Assembly: GCA_963718605.1 (NCBI GenBank)
Contig: OY970363.1
Location: 186,001-250,000 of the forward strand
DNA: 64,000 nt
Direction: 5' to 3'
Origin: JACCXE01 sp963718605
GTDB taxonomy: Bacteria > Actinomycetota > Acidimicrobiia > Acidimicrobiales > JACCXE01
The translations under genes and the position numbers were made by a program. The notes below the pieces were generated by a model that saw only the letters and a program-made list of their open reading frames with translations, had not been told where the DNA came from and made no database searches. Below are positions 58,029 to 64,000 of the stretch, one piece after another; positions within the stretch are counted from its first letter, which is position 1, and every line of letters starts with the position of its first letter.

Positions 58029-59597
58029 CTACGTCACTAGGAGTTCGGCGTCGACGCGGAGATCTCCGTACCGAATCCGGTGCCACTCGGTGCCGCAAAA
58101 CTCGACTGGGGGGGTTGGCGGCGATTCGAGGAGGTGGACGAGCTCGCGGACCGTCGCACCTTTCCGCAATGTCCTGGACAACAGCTGATGCGATCGCAGA
58201 AAGACTTCGTTCTTATCGATGTCGCGCGTAGCGAGGACATCGCGGGTTAGCACGAACCAACGACGGTCGAAGTCACTGACGTCGGGCCAGTCAGCCGGCC
58301 ATCTGACCGCGGCATCGCCACCGTCGACTTCGCGGCGGAGGCGCTCGACTTGCTTTCGCTTTTCGATCGCCTGCCCCTCCGTCCTGTAGACCTCGGCGTT
58401 TCCGTCGGCGGCGATGTGCCACTTGATCTCGAAGATGGCGATCAACTTGTCGCGTGGGTCGCAGACGACCACGTCCAGGTCCCCGGCGGCGTCGCCGTTG
58501 CACCGGGCCACCCTTACCCGACTCGCGACAAGGGTCCCTTTGGCCATCCGATCGAACGTTTTTCGCGTCGCGTGTTCGCCAGCGATGCCCAGGAGCTGTC
58601 CGGCCTCACCGAACATGCTGGGGTCAGGCTGCACAATGGCGAGCGTGTTGCGGTGTGGGGCGCCCGGCAGGATCAACGAGCTCATCGGCATCAGCGCACG
58701 TCCCAGAGGGGCAAGCGGGGTCAGGGCGGCGTCCGCGCACCTAGAGACGTCGATCGTATGGAGCGTCGTAATTCGATCGACCGCTCCTAGATCGATGTTC
58801 GCGCTGTCAGCGACATCCTCAATGAATCGTTCGCGGTCGACGACAGGAACGATCGTCGGCGGATGCACCGAGCCAGCCGTAATCGCGGCATTCATCTGCA
58901 TTCCCCGTGCCATGAGCTCCTGCCAATAGGCGTCGAGCTGCGCGACGGTAAAGCCCGCCACCGACGCACTCGGCGGTAAATACTTCGGGTAGGTCTCGAG
59001 CACGTCTGCGGACACGGTGCGATACAGATCCTGCACCCACGCGGGCGTCTGATCCCAGGGTGTGGTCAGACCGTCGGTGCCAATCCAGTCGGCAAGCCTC
59101 GGGTCACGTTGACGTCGCGGAGGTGCGAGGGATCCGAGGTTCTCGACGAGATCGAGCATTCGGTCGAGAGCATCGACCTCGTGGTTTCCACGGTATGGGA
59201 GCCTTACAAGGGTCCCCTCGGACTCAAAACCACGAAGGCCGACGCGCACCTCGACTAGCAAGTTTCGTAGCGCCCAATATCGCTCGGTCAGCGTCCACAT
59301 TGCCCCGCGATCCTGCTCGGACGATGCTCGTCTCGGAGCCGGGCCGGCCATGTACTGCGTCACCCAGCCAGCGCCGATCCCCACCTTGTTGTGGTGGGCA
59401 GCCGTGGACGTTGCGACGGCCGCGTGTGGTCCGATCTCGGCCGAGAGTTTCCGCAGTTCCGCCACGGGCTGCACGTTCAGCCAAGCCAGTGTCGGAAAAA
59501 CGGCGGCATCCCCATCACGCCAGCAAGCGAGTCGCAACGGACGACCTTCCACGTACGTAGCGAAGCCCTCGAGGTCGAGGGATCGCGGCTTGCCCAT
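58029..59597 (-). CDS. PD-(D/E)XK nuclease-like protein of unknown specificity
   Basis: A 522-aa protein. The C-terminal third has the restriction-like core: AGDLDVVV (Asp373/Asp375), then IAIFEIKW (Glu390-x-Lys392), which is the D...ExK arrangement, with the following strand-helix (YRTEGQAIEKRKQV). The first 330 residues are mixed and not assigned. Such proteins cut DNA in restriction and phage-defence systems, though some are structural. It is transcribed away from the Gabija pair across a 273-bp region and followed by a small gene. The nuclease call is from motif reading; the substrate is unknown. Confidence 0.6.
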   Translation of the reverse strand: MGKPRSLDLEGFATYVEGRPLRLACWRDGDAAVFPTLAWLNVQPVAELRKLSAEIGPHAAVATSTAAHHNKVGIGAGWVTQYMAGPAPRRASSEQDRGAMWTLTERYWALRNLLVEVRVGLRGFESEGTLVRLPYRGNHEVDALDRMLDLVENLGSLAPPRRQRDPRLADWIGTDGLTTPWDQTPAWVQDLYRTVSADVLETYPKYLPPSASVAGFTVAQLDAYWQELMARGMQMNAAITAGSVHPPTIVPVVDRERFIEDVADSANIDLGAVDRITTLHTIDVSRCADAALTPLAPLGRALMPMSSLILPGAPHRNTLAIVQPDPSMFGEAGQLLGIAGEHATRKTFDRMAKGTLVASRVRVARCNGDAAGDLDVVVCDPRDKLIAIFEIKWHIAADGNAEVYRTEGQAIEKRKQVERLRREVDGGDAAVRWPADWPDVSDFDRRWFVLTRDVLATRDIDKNEVFLRSHQLLSRTLRKGATVRELVHLLESPPTPPVEFCGTEWHRIRYGDLRVDAELLVT

Positions 59598-59870
59598 GCT
59601 TGAAGTGTTCCACCTGCCTCTCAGAATCGCCGCTCCTTATTCCAGGCGCAAAGGGGTTGATCGGCCACATGGGACGCAAATGTCCGTGCAGGGCACACGT
59701 GCGCCCTGGGCCGCGGACTCGTGCGGGTGGCAGAGGATGCCTGAATGTGGCGGCGCCGCTCCGATCCAGCATGGACTCGGCGGGCGCGGCCTCGTTGAGT
59801 CTCAAGCCCCGCTCGGAAGTCACGCGCTTGTCAGCGGCATCAGCGTTGACGCATTCGTACTATTCAACGA
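59598..59870. promoter_or_regulatory. Divergent region between PD-(D/E)XK gene and gajA, with a candidate leaderless promoter
   Basis: A 273-bp divergent region. On the plus strand TACTAT (59858-59863) fits a -10 element (TAnnnT) and lies 7 bases before the GTG at 59871, so transcription would begin at or next to the start codon. No Shine-Dalgarno sequence precedes that codon, consistent with a leaderless mRNA. No convincing -35 element was found. Low to moderate confidence. Confidence 0.35.
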
Positions 59871-61673
59871 GTGGCTGACGTCGAACCCGTGGATGCCGAA
59901 CCTGATGACGTCGCGCCCGAAGTGGACCCGTCCGCACCGCTCTACATTGAGCGCGTCAGCGTCCGAAATTTTCGCGGTCTCGCGGCGTGCGAGCTTGAAC
60001 TCGAACCTCAGCTCACATTGCTCGTCGGACGCAACAATTCCGGGAAGTCACGCATTCTGCGTGCCATCGCGATCGCGTTTGCTGGAGTTGCGGCCGAACT
60101 CGACGACCTGACTGTCGGGTCCGACGATCCGGCAGTCGTTGACGTCGTCGTGGGTCCCCGTCCTCCCGAGGCCGAAGCGGACGAGGACGTCTTCAGCGGG
60201 CCAGTCGGAATTCGACTCGGCCCAGGTGCGGTACAGACCGTCCGAGAGGAACCGCTTCGCGAACGATTTGCTTGGCGGACGACCGTTCGTCGATCGGCCG
60301 AAGGCTTGGGCGCTCGGACCGAGGCACATGTTCTTGTCTTCGACGCGGCTGATTCTCAATGGGTGCAACCTGGCGGAGCCGCGATGGTGTCGCGCGACCA
60401 GCGCTCCCTTCTTGCGGTTGACCTAATTGAAGCGCGCCGAGACGTCGTCGAGGAACTGACGCGACGAGGATCGGCGATCAGACGCGTTCTGAGCGACCTC
60501 GAAGTTGATGTCGTGAAGCGCGCCGAGCTCGAGGAGCAGTTAGCGGCACTTGGAGCGGAAATAGTCGCCAATAGCGCGACTCTCGACTCGATCCGTGGTG
60601 CGCTCGAAGAGCTCGAAGAAGTGGTCGGCACGGTCGGGAAGCCCGCGCTCAGTCCGCTGCCCGTTCGGCTGGAGGAACTCGCGCGCTCGGTGTCGATCGA
60701 TCTCGACACTGGATCGGGTGGTCTGCCCATGCGGCTTCACGGCCTGGGATCGAGGAGCCTCTCGTCCCTTCAGATGCAGGGTGTCATGTACAACCGCCGG
60801 CTCGGAGTCGACGGCCCGGCTCTTCGCCCCCACCCGCTGACGCTGATCGAGGAGCCGGAGGCGCACCTGCACCCCCAGGCGAGCATCGAGTTGGCAGGCC
60901 TTCTGACCGGCATCCGGGGACAGGTGGTGGCCACGACGCATTCACCGCAGGTTGTGACCGCAGTCGAGGCAAGGTGTCTGCGCGTAATCCGCGAGGACGC
61001 GGGAGTGACGAAGGTTTTTGACCTCGGCCCGACGGACGACATGTCGGTTCACCGACACTTGCGACCGTGCCTTCACGCGGAGGAAATGGAGAAGCTCCGG
61101 CGGTTGGTAGAACGGCCGTTCGGCGAAGTGCTGTTCGCAAGCGTGGTTGTTATGGGCGATGGCGCGACTGAGCGATCGTTTCTTCCGATCGTCCTGCGCC
61201 ATGCGGTGGGATCGAAGGCTCACGGCGTGTGCGTGATCGACCCAGGCAGCCTTGGCGGTGCGCTCGCTCCCGCCGTAGTGAAGTTCGCGAACCTCGTCGA
61301 CGCTCCTTGGTTCATATTCAGCGACACCGATGATCAAGGACAGAAGGCTGCGAACAAGCTGGTAGACGACTTCGCGGGCGGCGATGCATCTCACATCGTG
61401 TGGGTTGACGAGGCCGGTGCGCTGGCCGACCCGGCGGGAGACGGTGCGATTGAGCGCCTCATGGCGAGTTTCGACGACCAAATGTGCATCGACGCCTGTG
61501 TCGAGATGCGGCCGGACGCGGACCAAACCAAATCGGCTCTGGATCTGTTGAAGGACGCGAAGGGCTCCGTTGGAGCAACGTTGGCGCGGCGTTTTGTTCA
61601 GAAGTACCCGAACGTCGATGACTGGCCCGAATGCCTTCGTACACTTGTCGAGCGGCTCAACGACGCCGTCTGA
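59871..61673 (+). CDS. gajA: Gabija anti-phage protein GajA (OLD-type ATPase with TOPRIM nuclease)
   Basis: A 600-aa OLD-family protein. After YIERVSVRNFRGL, Walker A is GRNNSGKS (53-60). A coiled central part precedes the ABC-type signature region and Walker B LTLIEEPEAHLHPQ (about 323-336), followed by ATTHSPQVV. The TOPRIM half starts at VVMGDGATERSFLP (about 425-438) with the catalytic Glu, and SDTDDQG (about 483-489) supplies the metal-binding Asp pair. With the UvrD-like helicase 13 bp downstream this is the two-gene Gabija arrangement, in which GajA nicks DNA when nucleotides fall during phage infection. A lone OLD nuclease is less likely given the partner. GTG start, no ribosome site. 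Confidence 0.87.
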   Translation: MADVEPVDAEPDDVAPEVDPSAPLYIERVSVRNFRGLAACELELEPQLTLLVGRNNSGKSRILRAIAIAFAGVAAELDDLTVGSDDPAVVDVVVGPRPPEAEADEDVFSGPVGIRLGPGAVQTVREEPLRERFAWRTTVRRSAEGLGARTEAHVLVFDAADSQWVQPGGAAMVSRDQRSLLAVDLIEARRDVVEELTRRGSAIRRVLSDLEVDVVKRAELEEQLAALGAEIVANSATLDSIRGALEELEEVVGTVGKPALSPLPVRLEELARSVSIDLDTGSGGLPMRLHGLGSRSLSSLQMQGVMYNRRLGVDGPALRPHPLTLIEEPEAHLHPQASIELAGLLTGIRGQVVATTHSPQVVTAVEARCLRVIREDAGVTKVFDLGPTDDMSVHRHLRPCLHAEEMEKLRRLVERPFGEVLFASVVVMGDGATERSFLPIVLRHAVGSKAHGVCVIDPGSLGGALAPAVVKFANLVDAPWFIFSDTDDQGQKAANKLVDDFAGGDASHIVWVDEAGALADPAGDGAIERLMASFDDQMCIDACVEMRPDADQTKSALDLLKDAKGSVGATLARRFVQKYPNVDDWPECLRTLVERLNDAV

Positions 61674-61686
61674 GTTGGAGTTCCTC

Positions 61687-63504
61687 ATGGAAGGCGTTCG
61701 ATCCGTGTACACACTCAGCGACGAGCAACAGGCGGCGGTCGACTGCGATGACGCTGCAATCGTCGTTGTCGCGAGTGCAGGAAGCGGCAAAACGGAAGTC
61801 GTCGCGCGTCGGGTGGAACGGCTGCTAACGAGTTCGGCCGGGGATTCGTCGCGAGTCTTGGCTCTCTCGTACACGATCAAAGCGGCAGACGAGTTGCGCG
61901 ACCGATTCCGCGAACGGTTGGGCGACCTTCACCGTCGTGTCGACACGGACACCGTGCACGGATTTGCTCACTCGCTTCTGCGACAAGGCGGAACGCGCAT
62001 CGGACTGCCCGTCGAGCCGGAAGTTCTAAGTCGGGACGCGGACCGGGTCGAGCTTCTGGGTCGTTGGCTCGCCGCAGAGGGCGCGAGGGTGCCCGACGAT
62101 CTCGCCGCGGCGCTGGGGGCGCTTGACCTCAGTCGGGCGCGCCTACAAGAGGCGCCGTTGGGGGTCGAGTGGGATGCGGCGTTGCGCGATGCAGGAGCAG
62201 TCGACTACCCGGCGATGCTCGAACGTGCGAACGAGCTACTCGGCCTCGCATCGACCCGCCGCCAGCTCTCGCGCCTGTACAGCCACGTGATCGTTGACGA
62301 GGCGCAGAACCTCACTCCTGCGCAGTATGCATTGCTCACAGCTGTCATCGGCCTTCCCGGCGACGACCAAATTCCAGCGATGATTGTCGGCGATGACAAA
62401 CAATCGATTGTCAGTTTCGCTGGCGCTGATCCAGCGCTGATCCGGCAGTTCGCCAAGGACTACCGAGCAACGCGATTCGAACTAACGAAGAATTTCCGTT
62501 CCGCGGCAGCCATCGCGACCGTTGGGCAATCCGTCGCGAAAGCGCTCGGTCAGCGCGGCGAGGTCGAGCCGGCCGACAGCTTCGCTGCGCCTGGCGTTGT
62601 ACTTACCTACGAAGCCGACGATGAGACTGACGAAGCAGCACGAGTTACGGCGTGGATCGTTGATCTCCTCCGAGACGGACTGCCAAAGGATGTTGTCGCG
62701 GCCGGTGAGTCAACGACCGTTCGACCTGAGGACATCGCGGTTCTTGCGCGATCCGCCGCCGCCCTTCGCTACACACGGGCGGCTCTTGAGGCCGCTGGGA
62801 TCCAGGCCGCGTCCGCCAGCGCTCCTGAGGATTGGCTTGCTACGACGGCGGCCGACGTGATTGTTGAACTGATCGCGCTCCAAAGTTCCGCAGACCACAA
62901 GTCAACCCACTGGCAGCTCGCGCGATTGCTGGACGCGGACGAGGACGACGTACGTGACCCCGCAGCGCTGAAACAGACGCTTGCAGGTAACGCCGATGAG
63001 GGCCTTCGTGCGATCGCGAGTCTCTGCGATGCGGAGCAGCCGTCGGACCTCGTGGCAGCGCTCGCCTCCATCGAACTGTCGGCGGATACCACCTCGCCCC
63101 TGTCGGTCGCGTGGCACTCCGACTGCGCTCTCATCGGCGAGTCATGGCTTGCATTCACGGCCCAGGCCTCGGCAGCGGAGTGGACCTGGGGAAACTTCGG
63201 CCTGTATCTCTCACGAATACAGCGCGGCACCACGGGCGGGTCTGGCGTCAAACTCATGACGATTCACAAAGCCCAGGGCCAAGAGTTCCCGGTTGTCGCT
63301 TTGATCGGTCTGAACGACGGCCAGCTTCCTGACTTCCGTGCAAACGACGAAGCGAGCCAACTCGCCGAGTTACGAACGTTCTACGTCGCGGTCAGCCGCG
63401 CTAGCCGGGCGCTCTTGGTCACTCGGCCACGGTTCCGAGACACGCGCTTCGGCCCACGGGGCTCCCGGGAGTCCGCGTATTGGGAGTTCCTCGTCGCGAG
63501 CTGA
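61687..63504 (+). CDS. gajB: Gabija protein GajB (UvrD/Rep-like SF1 helicase)
   Basis: A 605-aa superfamily 1A helicase: LSDEQQAAV Q-motif, Walker A ASAGSGKTEVVA (about 29-36), DEAQNLTPAQ Walker B (about 204), GDDKQSIVSFAGA, LTKNFRS, MTIHKAQGQEFPVV and YVAVSRASRALLVTRP. In Gabija, GajB partners GajA and senses DNA ends or nucleotide state. The frame is open from 61570 inside gajA, but ATG 61687 is chosen: it has GGAG six bases upstream and begins just before the Q-motif. At 605 aa it is longer than the founding GajB of about 500 aa. Ordinary UvrD is an alternative, made less likely by the gajA pairing. Confidence 0.87.
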   Translation: MEGVRSVYTLSDEQQAAVDCDDAAIVVVASAGSGKTEVVARRVERLLTSSAGDSSRVLALSYTIKAADELRDRFRERLGDLHRRVDTDTVHGFAHSLLRQGGTRIGLPVEPEVLSRDADRVELLGRWLAAEGARVPDDLAAALGALDLSRARLQEAPLGVEWDAALRDAGAVDYPAMLERANELLGLASTRRQLSRLYSHVIVDEAQNLTPAQYALLTAVIGLPGDDQIPAMIVGDDKQSIVSFAGADPALIRQFAKDYRATRFELTKNFRSAAAIATVGQSVAKALGQRGEVEPADSFAAPGVVLTYEADDETDEAARVTAWIVDLLRDGLPKDVVAAGESTTVRPEDIAVLARSAAALRYTRAALEAAGIQAASASAPEDWLATTAADVIVELIALQSSADHKSTHWQLARLLDADEDDVRDPAALKQTLAGNADEGLRAIASLCDAEQPSDLVAALASIELSADTTSPLSVAWHSDCALIGESWLAFTAQASAAEWTWGNFGLYLSRIQRGTTGGSGVKLMTIHKAQGQEFPVVALIGLNDGQLPDFRANDEASQLAELRTFYVAVSRASRALLVTRPRFRDTRFGPRGSRESAYWEFLVAS

Positions 63505-63694
63505 CTGCATCTTCGTCGAGGAGCAGAGCGACAAGGACCGATCCGCCCTAGACCACGTAGGCGTGACCCACCCAGTTCAATGTGGCCCGCCCGCCGTCCG
63601 ACGAGTTGCGCGGAGTACGGAATCTCGCGGCACTCAGAATCAGATTTCAACGAGGGTTAAAGCGGTCCCACACACTTAGCCGGAGGCAGGACCC
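63505..63694. other. Intergenic region after gajB
   Basis: About 190 bp with no gene, tRNA or clear terminator seen. It separates the Gabija pair from phage-like genes at the right edge, so a boundary of the defence island may lie here. A good ribosome site (GGAGG, about 63682-63686) lies at its end for the next gene. Confidence 0.4.
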
Positions 63695-63892
63695 ATGAGC
63701 ATCTCGGACCTGATCAACAAAACCCTCAAGAAAGCGAATGTCGAATCGATACTCGGTGATCTCGGTGTGATGCAGATCGCGGGGGCGATTTCCAGCGGCG
63801 CCTCTGAGGCCGAAATCTTGGCCATCGAGGCTGGGCTGGTGGAAGCGACCGACAACACGCCTCAGGCCACGGATCTGGTCGAAAAGCCGTGA
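63695..63892 (+). CDS. Small acidic protein of unknown function, phage-gene neighbour
   Basis: A 65-aa protein starting at ATG 63695 behind a strong GGAGG ribosome site 8-9 bases upstream. It has a basic helical start (DLINKTLKKANVE) and an acidic helical remainder (GASEAEILAIEAGLVEA). No family recognised and no membrane segment. Its stop overlaps the start of a lysin-like gene (GTGA), so it is probably co-expressed with it and may be phage-derived. Confidence 0.75.
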   Translation: MSISDLINKTLKKANVESILGDLGVMQIAGAISSGASEAEILAIEAGLVEATDNTPQATDLVEKP

Positions 63893-64000
63893 CAACGGTC
63901 GCGGAAGCGCTGGCTCAGGCGGCGCACTGGGACGGCTACGTGGAGGAGCCGCCGGGGTCAAACAACACAGAGTTCGGCCGTTGGTACGGCGTGAACCCCG
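63889..64000 (+). CDS. Lysin-like (CHAP/amidase-type) protein, N-terminal fragment
   Basis: GTG 63889 overlaps the previous stop and the frame runs off the right edge, giving 37 residues. The phrase AAHWDGYVEEPPGSNNTEFGRWYGVNP matches the N terminus of actinophage lysins and CHAP-type cysteine amidases, where G-Y-x-E-x-P-x-x-S-N and W-Y-G precede the catalytic WCA motif, which lies outside the window. Family call is moderate because the catalytic part is not visible. It suggests phage or phage-remnant DNA to the right. Confidence 0.65.
   Translation, partial: MTTVAEALAQAAHWDGYVEEPPGSNNTEFGRWYGVNP

Noticed and set aside
1..64000. CRISPR arrays, tRNA or rRNA genes, transposases
   Set aside because: No regularly spaced short repeats, no tRNA-like cloverleaf and no transposase motifs were found on reading; the only large repeats are within the NRPS genes.

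Overview
The window looks like a chromosomal segment of a high-GC bacterium, most likely an actinomycete-type lineage. GTG starts are frequent, genes are tightly packed with many 4-bp GTGA/ATGA overlaps, and the gene families are typical of that group. No tRNA, rRNA, CRISPR array or intact insertion sequence was seen. The genus cannot be named from sequence alone.

Region 1 (1-12.5 kb) is a glycan/tailoring region: three or four glycosyltransferases, three phytanoyl-CoA-dioxygenase-like (Fe/2-oxoglutarate) proteins, a NodB-type polysaccharide deacetylase, a PIG-L deacetylase, a SAM methyltransferase, a two-domain dehydrogenase (MDR + Gfo/Idh/MocA), a stand-alone Rossmann protein and a small EEP-family hydrolase. 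It resembles a surface-polysaccharide or glycoconjugate locus. Whether any of it acts on the neighbouring peptide is unknown.

Region 2 (12.5-47.9 kb) is a nonribosomal peptide synthetase cluster on the minus strand. The order of transcription is type II thioesterase, PNPOx-like protein, Sfp-type phosphopantetheinyl transferase, haem-oxygenase-like diiron enzyme, then NRPS of 910, 2120 and 5957 aa, possibly followed by a dioxygenase. Two ABC exporters run divergently. Assembly-line order as read: A-T-sulfotransferase | C-A-T-C-A-T | C-A-T-C-A-T-C-A-T-C-A-T-E-C-A-T-TE. Hand-read specificity codes suggest X-X-Val-Gln-Val-Gly-D-Leu-Leu, where X is an unassigned residue read from the same core twice. 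The modules are near-identical DNA repeats that differ mainly in about 0.4-kb adenylation-core cassettes, a clear natural example of A-core swapping.

Region 3 (48.2-63.5 kb) is a defence island. A minus-strand operon encodes an AlbA_2/Schlafen-like protein, a 1056-aa CHAT protease, a protein with an MbcA/ParS-like antitoxin tail, and a RES-domain toxin. This is a plausible protease-gated toxin-antitoxin defence system and the best candidate here for something undescribed. Next come a large gene apparently split by a frameshift, a small unknown gene, a PD-(D/E)XK nuclease-like gene, and a divergent GajA/GajB pair (Gabija). The right edge (63.7-64 kb) has a 65-aa protein overlapping the start of a lysin-like gene, suggesting phage-derived DNA.
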